From the NCBI GenBank assembly GCA_040391865.1, contig JBEBWZ010000059.1, forward strand, positions 1 through 20,414: a stretch of 20,414 nucleotides of DNA, read 5' to 3'. The notes under the pieces are model-generated. The model searched no databases. It was not told the DNA's origin and saw only the letters and a program-made list of their open reading frames with translations. A program made the translations under genes and the position numbers. Positions 8,396 to 16,095 of the stretch are shown here, one piece after another; the stretch's first letter is position 1, and the number at the start of each line of letters is the position of its first letter. The DNA comes from Solimonas sp040391865. Lineage in GTDB: Bacteria > Pseudomonadota > Gammaproteobacteria > Nevskiales > Nevskiaceae.

Positions 8396-8404
8396 TTATC
8401 CACA
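8396..8404 (+). promoter_or_regulatory. Consensus DnaA box (TTATCCACA)
   Basis: This is an exact match to the high-affinity DnaA box, 175 bases upstream of the nrdA start and about 46 bases upstream of the candidate -35 element. In Escherichia coli, DnaA binds the nrdAB control region and links dNTP supply to replication initiation, so a similar role is plausible here. A perfect nonamer is unlikely by chance in a region of this size. Confidence 0.6.
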
Positions 8405-8433
8405 GCTTCTTCAAGGCCTCTGCACCGCTTTGA

Positions 8434-8449
8434 ACACAACTGCTTGGGG
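8434..8449 (+). promoter_or_regulatory. Candidate NrdR box, upstream copy
   Basis: The 16-mer here begins ACACAA and ends TTGGGG. It matches the NrdR-box consensus acaCwAtATaTwGtgt at 10 of 16 positions, including the outer invariant C, A, T and G, but lacks the central AT pair. It is the weaker box. Its support comes from lying exactly 32 bases (about three helical turns) before the stronger box, the spacing typical of paired NrdR sites. Confidence 0.5.
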
Positions 8450-8479
8450 TTGACTGAGCCTGAAACCACAAGATATCGT
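8450..8479 (+). promoter_or_regulatory. Candidate sigma-70 promoter for nrdA
   Basis: A -35-like TTGACT at 8450-8455 is followed after 18 bases by a weak -10-like TATCGT at 8474-8479. The -35 lies between the two NrdR-like boxes and the -10 overlaps the second box, so NrdR binding would exclude RNA polymerase. Transcription would start near 8486, giving a leader of roughly 94 bases. Confidence 0.45.
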
Positions 8480-8481
8480 CA
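8466..8481 (+). promoter_or_regulatory. Candidate NrdR box, downstream copy
   Basis: The 16-mer CCACAAGATATCGTCA matches the NrdR-box consensus acaCwAtATaTwGtgt at 11 of 16 positions, including all six invariant core positions. NrdR is the ATP/dATP-responsive repressor that controls ribonucleotide reductase genes in most bacteria. The site sits 98 bases upstream of the nrdA start codon and overlaps the candidate -10. Confidence 0.6.
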
Positions 8482-8579
8482 GCACACTGCCCGGAGGCAC
8501 CCCTGCCGTTGTTCAGGCCCAAGGATCTCCATGTGTCAGCAGATCAAATAATTTTCCTTCTGTAGGGGGAGCGCCCGCC

Positions 8580-11507
8580 ATGCAAATTCAACCCGCCGCC
8601 ACATCCGACAGCCGTCGTCCGCTCACGGATGCGCCGGCCCCCACCATCGAAGTCAGCGCCACCGCGCCGGGCAGCCTCAAGGTCATCCGTCGCAACGGCA
8701 AGGTCACCGCGTTCGATGCCTCGAAGATCAGCATCGCGCTGACCAAGGCCTTCCTCGCGGTCGAGGGCGGCGCGGCTGCGGCCTCCGCCTCGGTCCGCGA
8801 AAAGGTCGACGCGATCACGCGCCAGGTGGTCACCGCGCTCAGCCGCCATCTGCACGGCGGCGGCACGCTGCATATCGAAGACATCCAGGATCAGGTCGAG
8901 CTGGGCCTGATGCGCGCCGGCGAGCACAAGATCGCACGCGCCTACGTGCTGTACCGCGCCGAACGCGCCAAGGAGCGCGCCGCCGAAGCCGCCAAGGCGC
9001 CGGAAACCGGCAAGCCGCGCCTGTCGGTCACACTCGACGACGGCGCCGTGGTGGCGCTGGATGAACAGCGCATCGTGCGCGTGGTCACCGAGGCCTGCGC
9101 CGGCCTCAGCGGCGTCAGCGTCGATGAAGTGGTGCAGTCCGCGCTGCGCGATCTGTACGACGGCATTTCCGAAGGCGAGCTGTCGCAGGCGCTGACCCTG
9201 GCCGCACGCGCACGCATCGAGAAGGAACCGAACTACACCTACGTGTCGGCGCGCCTGCTGTGCGACGCACTGCGCCACGAGGCGATGAAGTTCCTCGGCA
9301 TGGCGCAGTCACGCCCGACCTTCGAGGACATGAAGGGCCTGTACGCCGACTACTTCCGCGCCTATATCCACAAGGCCGTGGATCTGGAGCTGCTCGACCC
9401 GAAGATGGCGCTGTACGATCTCGACGCGCTCGGTAAGGCGCTGCTGACCGAGCGTGACGCCAAGTTCGACTACCTCGGCCTGCAGACGCTGTACGACCGC
9501 TATTTCATCCACAGCAACAAGATCCGCTTCGAGCTGCCGCAGGCGTTCTTCATGCGCGTGGCGATGGGCCTGGCGATCAACGAAATCGACCGCGAAGCCA
9601 AGACCATCGAGTTCTACACCCTGCTGTCGTCGTTCGATTTCATGTCGAGCACGCCGACGCTGTTCAACTCCGGCACGCTGCGGCCGCAGCTGTCGTCCTG
9701 CTACCTGACGCAGGTTCCGGACGACCTCGACGGCATCTTCAAGGCGATCAAGGACAACGCGCTGCTGTCCAAGTTTGCCGGCGGTCTCGGCAACGACTGG
9801 ACGCCGGTGCGCGGCATGGGCGGCTACATCAAGGGCACTAACGGCAAGTCCAACGGCGTGGTGCCGTTCCTGAAGGTGGCCAACGACACCGCGGTGGCGG
9901 TTAACCAGGGCGGTAAGCGCAAGGGCGCGGTCTGCGGTTACCTCGAAACCTGGCATCGCGATATCGAAGAGTTCGTCGAGCTGCGTAAGAACACCGGTGA
10001 CGACCGTCGCCGCACGCACGACATGAACACCGCCAACTGGGTGCCGGACCTGTTCATGAAGCGGGTGATGGAAGAAGGCCAGTGGACGCTGTTCTCGCCG
10101 GAAGAAACCCCGGACCTGCACGACCTCACCGGTGACGCGTTCGAGAAGCGCTACAACGAGTACGAGAAGCTGGCCGACGACGGCCGCATCAAGAACTTCA
10201 AGCGCATGCCGGCACTGACCCTGTGGCGCAAGATGCTGTCGATGCTGTTCGAAACAGGCCATCCGTGGATCACCTTCAAGGACCCGTGCAACCTGCGCTC
10301 GCCGCAGCAGCACGTCGGTGTGGTGCACAGCTCCAACCTCTGCACCGAGATCACGCTGAACACCAAGGCCGGCCAGGAAATCGCGGTCTGCAACCTCGGC
10401 TCGGTCAACCTGCCGGCGCATCTCACCGCCGACGGTCAGCTCGACACCGCCAAGCTGGAGCGCACCATCAGCACCGCGATGCGGATGCTCGACAACGTCA
10501 TCGAGTACAACTACTACTCGGTGGCCACAGCGCGCAATTCCAACCTGCGTCACCGCCCGGTGGGCCTCGGCGTAATGGGCTTCAACGACGCGCTGTACAA
10601 GCTGCGCCTGCCCTACGAGACCGACGCTGCGATCAAGTTCGCCGACGAGTCGATGGAAGCGATCAGCTACTACGCGATCAAGGCCAGCACCGATCTCGCC
10701 GCCGAGCGTGGCCGCTACAGCAGCTTCGAAGGCTCGCTGTGGAGCCAGGGCATCCTGCCGATCGACTCGATCCAGATCCTGGCCAAGGCGCGTGGCAACA
10801 ATGCCTATCTGCGGCAGGATGCATCGCAGTCCGGTCGCTTCGACTGGGCCTCGCTGCGCAACCGCGTGCAGACCGTCGGCATCCGCAACAGCAACTGCAT
10901 GGCGATCGCTCCGACCGCCACCATCGCCAACATCACCGGCGTATCGCAGTCGATCGAGCCCACGTACCAGAACCTGTACGTGAAATCGAACCTGTCCGGC
11001 GAGTTCACGGTGGTCAACGAGTACCTGGTCAACGACCTCAAGTCGCTGGGCCTGTGGGACGAAGTGATGGCCCACGACCTCAAGTACTTCGACGGCAGCG
11101 TGCAGCGCATCGACCGCGTCCCGGCCGAACTCAAGTCGCTCTACAAGTGCGCGTTCGAGATCGATCCGAAGATCCTGGTCGATGCCGGCAGCCGTCGCCA
11201 GAAGTGGATCGACCAGGCACAGTCGCTGAACCTGTACATGTCCGCGCCGAACGGCAAGAAGCTGGACGAGCTGTACAAGCACGCCTGGACCTCCGGTCTC
11301 AAGACCACGTACTACCTGCGTACGATGGGCGCGACGCACGCGGAAAAGACCACGATCAGCGACAATCGCCTGAACGCGGTCGGCAACGACGCCGGCGCCA
11401 AGGCTGCGGCACCGCGTGCGGCCGCACCGGCCAGCGTCGCGGCCACCGAAGTGGGCGGCGCCAAGGTCTGCTCGATCCTCGATCCGGAATGCGAAGCCTG
11501 CCAGTAA
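8580..11507 (+). CDS. nrdA: Ribonucleoside-diphosphate reductase class Ia, alpha (catalytic) subunit with two ATP cones
   Basis: This 975-residue enzyme reduces ribonucleoside diphosphates to deoxyribonucleotides, with NrdB supplying the radical. Two ATP cones lie at the N-terminus. The first (about 32-125) has the VIRRNGKVTAF nucleotide-binding start. The second (about 147-235) begins SVTLDDGAVVAL and lacks the basic pair, so it probably does not bind nucleotide. The catalytic residues are all present: C374 in LSSCYL, N586/C588/E590 in SNLCTEI, C604 in AVCNLG, the radical-transfer tyrosines Y911-Y912 in TYYLRTMGA, and the C-terminal redox pair C971/C974 in CEACQ. The double-cone layout and length resemble Pseudomonas aeruginosa NrdA. 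The ATG at 8580 follows an AGGGGGA ribosome-binding site at 8564-8570. No nrdB follows; a strong terminator closes the transcript. An Ala-rich linker (about 938-958) precedes the C-terminal tail. Confidence 0.95.
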   Translation: MQIQPAATSDSRRPLTDAPAPTIEVSATAPGSLKVIRRNGKVTAFDASKISIALTKAFLAVEGGAAAASASVREKVDAITRQVVTALSRHLHGGGTLHIEDIQDQVELGLMRAGEHKIARAYVLYRAERAKERAAEAAKAPETGKPRLSVTLDDGAVVALDEQRIVRVVTEACAGLSGVSVDEVVQSALRDLYDGISEGELSQALTLAARARIEKEPNYTYVSARLLCDALRHEAMKFLGMAQSRPTFEDMKGLYADYFRAYIHKAVDLELLDPKMALYDLDALGKALLTERDAKFDYLGLQTLYDRYFIHSNKIRFELPQAFFMRVAMGLAINEIDREAKTIEFYTLLSSFDFMSSTPTLFNSGTLRPQLSSCYLTQVPDDLDGIFKAIKDNALLSKFAGGLGNDWTPVRGMGGYIKGTNGKSNGVVPFLKVANDTAVAVNQGGKRKGAVCGYLETWHRDIEEFVELRKNTGDDRRRTHDMNTANWVPDLFMKRVMEEGQWTLFSPEETPDLHDLTGDAFEKRYNEYEKLADDGRIKNFKRMPALTLWRKMLSMLFETGHPWITFKDPCNLRSPQQHVGVVHSSNLCTEITLNTKAGQEIAVCNLGSVNLPAHLTADGQLDTAKLERTISTAMRMLDNVIEYNYYSVATARNSNLRHRPVGLGVMGFNDALYKLRLPYETDAAIKFADESMEAISYYAIKASTDLAAERGRYSSFEGSLWSQGILPIDSIQILAKARGNNAYLRQDASQSGRFDWASLRNRVQTVGIRNSNCMAIAPTATIANITGVSQSIEPTYQNLYVKSNLSGEFTVVNEYLVNDLKSLGLWDEVMAHDLKYFDGSVQRIDRVPAELKSLYKCAFEIDPKILVDAGSRRQKWIDQAQSLNLYMSAPNGKKLDELYKHAWTSGLKTTYYLRTMGATHAEKTTISDNRLNAVGNDAGAKAAAPRAAAPASVAATEVGGAKVCSILDPECEACQ

Positions 11508-11527
11508 GCGCAAGGCGGTAATGGCTA

Positions 11528-11557
11528 CGGCCGGCGAGTCCCCTCGCCGGCCGTTTT
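11528..11557 (+). terminator. Rho-independent terminator of nrdA
   Basis: A perfect 11-base-pair GC-rich stem pairs 11528-11538 with 11543-11553 around a 4-base loop (TCCC). It is followed directly by TTTT at 11554-11557. It lies 20 bases after the nrdA stop and faces the convergent LysR gene. It ends the transcript after nrdA, so no downstream nrdB is cotranscribed. Confidence 0.88.
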
Positions 11558-11609
11558 CATTGGTGCTGCCGTTTGCTTGCTGCCGCCCATATCGGCGCGG
11601 CCGCTACGC

Positions 11610-12467
11610 TTAGGCGGCCACGGGCCGGTTCCAGCCCGCGTCGCTGGCCGCGACGGTGCGCAGGGCCGCCAGCGCCTGCGCCAGCACCTCGCTGTCCTTG
11701 TTGCGCGGGTAGACCACATACAGCGGATAGGCGAACTCCGGCGCGCGCGCGACCCGCCGCAACAGCCCCTGCTGCAAAGGCTGCTGCACCACCCGGGTAC
11801 GGAAATAACCGCTGCCGCCCTGGGCCAGCAGATACTGCAGCGCCAGCGGTCCGAGATCGAAACTCAGCCGCGCGTGTGCCTGCTCCGGCAACGCGGCATC
11901 GTGCTGCTTGCGAAAGGCCTCGCCCCAATCGACATAGACATAGTCGCCACGCTTGCGCGTGCTGCGCACCAGCACCAGCTTTTCCTCCAGCAGCTGCTCG
12001 ACCTGCATCCCCGGCCAGTAATCCGGCTGATGCACCACCGCAATATCCAGCACGCCGTACTCGAGCTTTTCGTACAGCGTGCGCCGCTCGCCCACTTCGG
12101 TCCGAATCGCCAGCTCGGGATGACGGTCCCGCAGCGTCAGCAGCCAGCTCATCAGCAACGGATTCCACAGGCTCAGTTCACCACCGATCACCGCCAGCTT
12201 GCCGCTGCCCTGCGGCAACGGCAGCTCGCGGCGCGCGGCGGCCCAGGTCTGCACCAGCTGGCTGGCGTGGCCGACAAAGCGTTCGCCGTTGTCGGTCAGG
12301 CGGGCACCGCTGCGATTGCGCACCAGCAGCCGGCAGCCCAGCTGACTTTCGAGATTGTGGATGCGCGCGGTCACCGTGGTCTGGGTGACATGCAGCCGCT
12401 CGGCCGCGGCAATGAAGCTGCCGCAGCGAACCACTTCGAGAAACGTGCGCGCGAGGTCGATGTCCAC
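11610..12467 (-). CDS. LysR-family transcriptional regulator, divergent from cysJI
   Basis: This 285-residue protein has the LysR layout. The N-terminal winged helix-turn-helix (about 2-60) contains FLEVVRCGSFIAAAERLHVTQTTVTARI and then LLVRNRSGARLTDNG; the rest is a periplasmic-binding-protein-like effector domain. The predicted start is a GTG at 12467. It is shorter than CysB/Cbl (about 320 residues) and I do not identify it as CysB. Its divergent position, 107 bases from cysJ, is the classic LysR arrangement, so control of the cysJI operon and of itself is a reasonable inference; the effector is unknown. The gene is convergent with nrdA, whose terminator separates the two. Confidence 0.88.
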   Translation of the reverse strand: MDIDLARTFLEVVRCGSFIAAAERLHVTQTTVTARIHNLESQLGCRLLVRNRSGARLTDNGERFVGHASQLVQTWAAARRELPLPQGSGKLAVIGGELSLWNPLLMSWLLTLRDRHPELAIRTEVGERRTLYEKLEYGVLDIAVVHQPDYWPGMQVEQLLEEKLVLVRSTRKRGDYVYVDWGEAFRKQHDAALPEQAHARLSFDLGPLALQYLLAQGGSGYFRTRVVQQPLQQGLLRRVARAPEFAYPLYVVYPRNKDSEVLAQALAALRTVAASDAGWNRPVAA

Positions 12468-12574
12468 GGTTTATATCGATATTTTTGATATTAAAAACGA
12501 TTGTATTTCATTATTAACGATACAAAAGCCTGTTCATACTGCGCCGCTCCCTTTCGCACCTTTTCAGGGCACCG
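12468..12574. promoter_or_regulatory. Divergent LysR-cysJ control region with inverted repeats
   Basis: The region is AT-rich for this genome. It holds two interrupted dyads of the kind LysR proteins bind. ATATC at 12473-12477 pairs with GATAT at 12487-12491 (9-base spacer), around a local palindrome TATCGATA at 12474-12481. TTGTAT at 12501-12506 pairs with ATACAA at 12520-12525 (13-base spacer). A -35-like TTGATA lies at 12485-12490, but no convincing -10 could be matched to it. Confidence 0.5.
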
Positions 12575-14344
12575 ATGAACATGGCGACGAGCCTGGCAAC
12601 CAGGCCCCTCTCCGAAGCTCAATGGCAGGCGCTGCAACCTCTCCTGAGACAGCTCGACAGCCGTCAATCACTGTGGTTGAGCGGCTACCTTGCCGCGCGC
12701 GCCGAACCGGCCGAATCGCTGCCGCTCGCCGCCAACGCGGCCCCGCCTGCCAGCATCCTGATCGCCTATGGCAGCGAGACCGGCAACAGTGAAGCGCTGG
12801 CCTGGCAACTGGCGGCGCAAGCGACCGCACGCGGCATCGCCCATGACATCGGCAATCTCGCCACGGTGCGCCTGCGCCAGCTCGCGAAATACCAGTATCT
12901 GCTGCTGATCTGCAGCACCCACGGCGATGGCGATCCGCCGGAACCGATCACCGCCTTCCATACCGCATTGATGGAGCCGCGCGCCGCGCGCCTTCCGGAG
13001 TTGGCCTATGCGGTGCTGGCATTGGGCGACAGCAGCTATGCGCAGTTCTGCCGCACCGGCCAGGAGTTCGACGAACGCCTTGCCGCATTGGGCGCTCGCG
13101 CCCTGCTGCCGCGCCAGGACTGTGATGTCGATTACGCCGAGCCGGCGCGACATTGGATGAGCGCCGCGCTCGACGCCTTGCCGCAAGCGGGGGCAAGTGC
13201 CGCCACCGTCGTCGCCACCGCAACCACCGTCGCACCCGTCGCCAGCGCTGCGCAGAGCTACAGCAAGCAACGGCCGCTGACGGTCGAAGTGCTCAACAAC
13301 GTCCGTCTCAGCGCACCGCAGCGCCGCAGCGCCACCCACCACCTGGAACTGGCGCTGGATGTGCCGCTGCCGCTGCAGGCGGGTGATGCCGTCGGCGTGC
13401 TGGCCGACAATCCGCCGGCCCTGGTCGCCGCGATCCTGGACGTCCTGCAGCTGTCCGCCGAGCAGGCGGTCACGCTGGACGGCAACGCGATGCCGCTGGT
13501 GCAGGCACTGCGCCAGCAACGCAACCTGAATGTCTGCAGCCCGCGCTTCCTCGAAGCCTGGGCGACGCTGAGCGGCAGCGAGGAACTGGCCGGCATCGTC
13601 GCCGACAGCGCCGCGCAGAAAGCCTTCCTGCGCAGTCATCAGCTGCGGGACATCGCCGCGCGCTATCCCGCGCATCCCGAGCCACAGGCGCTGGTGGACC
13701 TGCTGCGGCCGATGCAGCCGCGTCTGTACGATCTGGCCAACAGCTTCGACGCTGTCGCCGATGAGCTGCACCTGACGGTGCAGCATTACCGCTACGCCTT
13801 CGGCAGCCGCGAGGAAAGCGGCATCGCATCCGAATATCTGGTGCAGCTGCAGCCCGGCGACAGTCTGCGCCTGTACCCGCACCGCCATGCGCGCTTCCAG
13901 CTGCCGGAAGACCCGCAGCTACCGCTGATCCTGATCGCCGAAGGCACCGGCATCGCGCCCTATCGCGCCTTCATCCAGCACCTGCGTGCCAGCGGCCAGC
14001 ATCGCCGCTGCTGGCTGCTGTTTGCCGAACAGCAGTTCGAACAGGATTTCCTCTATCAGCGTGACTGGCAGCAGGCGCAGGCCGATGGCCTGCTGCAGCA
14101 CATCGACACCGTGTTCTACCAGGACGAACCGGGGCGCAATCTTGCGGATCTCGCCCTGGCTGACGCGAACCGCTTGCGGCAATGGCTGGACGACGGCGCG
14201 CACCTGTACCTGTGCGGCGATACCGTCAATCTGGAAGCCTGCGAGCAGGCCCTGCAACAGCACTACGACGCGCAACGCGACGCCAGCGCGCGCAGCTGGG
14301 AACAGCTGAGCAAGGACAAGCGCATCCACCGCAATCTGTATTGA
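12575..14344 (+). CDS. cysJ: Sulfite reductase flavoprotein subunit (CysJ-type diflavin reductase)
   Basis: This 589-residue protein should pass electrons through FAD and FMN to the CysI hemoprotein in assimilatory sulfite reduction. The N-terminal flavodoxin domain is clear: YGSETGNS (65-72), CSTHGDGDPPEP (113-124) and LALGDSSYAQFC (148-159). The C-terminal ferredoxin-reductase domain is recognisable but divergent. RLYDLANS (383-390) stands where RLYSIASS is usual, and AEGTGIAPYRAF (455-466) where GPGTGIAPFRAF is usual. FYQDEPGRN (514-522) takes the place of the SRDQ...K segment that binds the NADPH 2'-phosphate. CGDTVNLE and a terminal aromatic residue (Tyr589) are kept. Length matches CysJ (about 600). 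The stop overlaps the cysI start by one base (TGATG at 14342-14346), so the two are translationally coupled. The electron donor may therefore not be NADPH. Confidence 0.85.
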   Translation: MNMATSLATRPLSEAQWQALQPLLRQLDSRQSLWLSGYLAARAEPAESLPLAANAAPPASILIAYGSETGNSEALAWQLAAQATARGIAHDIGNLATVRLRQLAKYQYLLLICSTHGDGDPPEPITAFHTALMEPRAARLPELAYAVLALGDSSYAQFCRTGQEFDERLAALGARALLPRQDCDVDYAEPARHWMSAALDALPQAGASAATVVATATTVAPVASAAQSYSKQRPLTVEVLNNVRLSAPQRRSATHHLELALDVPLPLQAGDAVGVLADNPPALVAAILDVLQLSAEQAVTLDGNAMPLVQALRQQRNLNVCSPRFLEAWATLSGSEELAGIVADSAAQKAFLRSHQLRDIAARYPAHPEPQALVDLLRPMQPRLYDLANSFDAVADELHLTVQHYRYAFGSREESGIASEYLVQLQPGDSLRLYPHRHARFQLPEDPQLPLILIAEGTGIAPYRAFIQHLRASGQHRRCWLLFAEQQFEQDFLYQRDWQQAQADGLLQHIDTVFYQDEPGRNLADLALADANRLRQWLDDGAHLYLCGDTVNLEACEQALQQHYDAQRDASARSWEQLSKDKRIHRNLY

Positions 14345-16071
14345 TGACCACCTCCACGATCAAGCGCTCGGCACCCAACCGTGACTGCGACCTGTCGCAG
14401 CCGCTGCAGGACCTGAACGCCAACGAACAGCTGAAGCAGCGCAGCCGCTATCTGCGCGGCAACATTGCCGAGGGGCTGAAGGAACGTCTCACCGGTGCGG
14501 TGCCCGGCGACGACACCCTGTTGATGAAATTTCACGGCATCTACCAACAGGACGATCGCGATTGCCGCAACGACCGTGCGCAAAGAATGCTGGAACCGCT
14601 GTACCAGTTCATGGTGCGGCTGCGCATTCCCGGCGGCGTCCTCAGCCGTGAGCAATGGCAGGGACTGGATGCGATCTCGCGCCGTTACGCCGAACGCGGC
14701 CTGCGCATCACCACCCGCCAGACGCTGCAGTTTCACGGCATCCGCAAACGCGAACTGCAGGCCTTCATGTGCGCGATCCGCGACATCGGCCTCGATACCA
14801 TCGCCGCCTGCGGCGACGACAGCCGCGGCGTGGTCTGCGGCGCCAATCCGGCCCTGTCGGCGATCCACGCCGAGGTCGCGGCGCTGGCGCGTGCCACCAG
14901 CGACCGGCTGATTCCCAGGACCGGTGCCTATCCCGAGATCTGGTACGGCGCGACACCGCAGCCGCCCAAGCCGCAGGAAGACCCCCTGTACGGCGAGCTG
15001 TACCTGCCGCGCAAGTTCAAGGTCGGATACGTGATCCCGCCGGCCAACGACATCGATATCTACGGTCAGGATCTCGGCTTCATCGCGGTGGTCGAAGACA
15101 GGAAGCTGGTCGGCTTCAATGTCTGTGTCGGCGGCGGCATGGGTCAGCTCGATACCCGCGAAGACAGTTATCCACGTCTCGCGGAACAGCTGGGGTTCAT
15201 CGACAGCGCCGAAGCGCCGGCCTTCGCCGAGATCGTGATGGGCATCCAGCGCGACTACGGCGACCGCAAGGACCGCCATCGCGCACGATTCAAGTACACG
15301 CTCGATCGTCTCGGCAACGACTGGTTCCTCGATACGCTGGCGGAGCGTCGCGGGCAACCGCTGGCGCCGGCACGCGCCATCCGCTTCACTCACAACGGCG
15401 ATGCCCGCGGCTGGCAGCAGGGCGATGACGGCCTCTGGCACACAACCCTGCAGATCGACAGCGGCCGCATCGATCACGCGCTGCGCGATCAGTTGCAGGC
15501 GCTGTTCCAGCAATACGGCGGTCGCATCCGCCTGACCACCAACCAGAATCTGCAACTGACGCATGTCGCGCCGGAAGAACGCGAGGCCGTGCAATGGCGC
15601 CTCGAGGATCTCGGCCTCGCAGAACGTCTGCAACCGGACCTGCAGGAGGCGCATACCCTCAGCTGCGTGGCACTGCCGACCTGCGGTCTGGCGATGGCGG
15701 AAGCCGAACGCTACACCCCCGATTTCCTGCGCGTGTTCAACCGCCTGAAGGAACAGCACGGCCTGGCGCAGACGCCGATCACCCTGCGCATCAGCGGTTG
15801 CCCCAACGGTTGCGCGCGTCCGTATCTGGCGGAGATCGCGCTCACCGGACGCGCACCCGGCCTCTATCACCTGTATCTCGGCGGCAGCTTTCACGGCCAC
15901 CGCCTGGCGCAGCTCTATGCCAGCAACGCCAATGAAACGCGCATCGTCGAACTGCTGCAGCCCCTGTTCGCGCGTTACGCGCGCCAGCGTCAGCCACAGG
16001 AACACTTCGGCGATTTTCTGGTGCGTGCCCAACTGCTCAATCCGTCGCAGCCGCAGGCCGCGACCCCCTGA
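14344..16071 (+). CDS. cysI: Sulfite reductase hemoprotein beta subunit (siroheme, 4Fe-4S)
   Basis: This 575-residue enzyme reduces sulfite to sulfide by six electrons in cysteine biosynthesis. The 4Fe-4S/siroheme cysteines are all present as C441-x5-C447 (SCVALPTCGLAMAEAER) and C486-x3-C490 (GCPNGC). These sit about seven residues later than in the E. coli enzyme. Other family segments include TTRQTLQFHGI (123-133), the GDDSRGVVCG siroheme/substrate loop, YLPRKFKV with the conserved lysines (about 220-227) and KLVGFNVCVGGGMG. The ATG at 14344 overlaps the cysJ stop. I reject the longer open frame starting upstream because it would run through cysJ. A closely spaced set of DsrE-like genes follows, so the operon probably continues. 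Confidence 0.93.
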   Translation: MTTSTIKRSAPNRDCDLSQPLQDLNANEQLKQRSRYLRGNIAEGLKERLTGAVPGDDTLLMKFHGIYQQDDRDCRNDRAQRMLEPLYQFMVRLRIPGGVLSREQWQGLDAISRRYAERGLRITTRQTLQFHGIRKRELQAFMCAIRDIGLDTIAACGDDSRGVVCGANPALSAIHAEVAALARATSDRLIPRTGAYPEIWYGATPQPPKPQEDPLYGELYLPRKFKVGYVIPPANDIDIYGQDLGFIAVVEDRKLVGFNVCVGGGMGQLDTREDSYPRLAEQLGFIDSAEAPAFAEIVMGIQRDYGDRKDRHRARFKYTLDRLGNDWFLDTLAERRGQPLAPARAIRFTHNGDARGWQQGDDGLWHTTLQIDSGRIDHALRDQLQALFQQYGGRIRLTTNQNLQLTHVAPEEREAVQWRLEDLGLAERLQPDLQEAHTLSCVALPTCGLAMAEAERYTPDFLRVFNRLKEQHGLAQTPITLRISGCPNGCARPYLAEIALTGRAPGLYHLYLGGSFHGHRLAQLYASNANETRIVELLQPLFARYARQRQPQEHFGDFLVRAQLLNPSQPQAATP

Positions 16072-16095
16072 TCGATCGTCGTCATGGAGCCCACG

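Larger units (their letters stand above)
7794..8579. promoter_or_regulatory. Long intergenic region between divergent gcr-like gene and nrdA, with AT-rich island
   Basis: These 786 bases carry no convincing gene. Three blocks, about 7900-8030, 8100-8160 and 8220-8275, are strikingly AT-rich against the GC-rich surroundings and contain runs such as a seven-T tract at 8121-8127. The segment nearest nrdA (8280-8579) is GC-rich again and holds the DnaA box, the NrdR-like boxes and a candidate promoter listed separately. The minus-strand promoter for the gcr-like gene probably lies in the first AT-rich block, but I could not choose one -35/-10 pair. Short open frames here (for example 8242-8433 plus, 8262-8522 minus) have no ribosome-binding site or recognisable product. 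Confidence 0.6.

Noticed and set aside
7900..8404. Chromosomal replication origin (AT-rich DNA plus DnaA boxes)
   Set aside because: Only one perfect DnaA box is present and no dnaA, dnaN, gidA/mnmG or parAB is nearby. Regulation of nrdA by DnaA explains the sites more simply.
8242..8522. Short open frames in the nrdA upstream region (8242-8433 plus, 8262-8522 minus)
   Set aside because: No ribosome-binding site, no recognisable product, and they overlap the DnaA and NrdR-like sites, so regulatory DNA is the better reading.
8280..8560. Cobalamin riboswitch in front of nrdA
   Set aside because: Some ribonucleotide reductase genes have one, but no B12-box-like sequence or matching stem set could be found in the leader.
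9309..11513. 734-codon open frame antisense to nrdA
   Set aside because: It mirrors the conserved nrdA coding frame in GC-rich DNA. Its composition is Arg/Val/Asp-rich shadow sequence with no domain.
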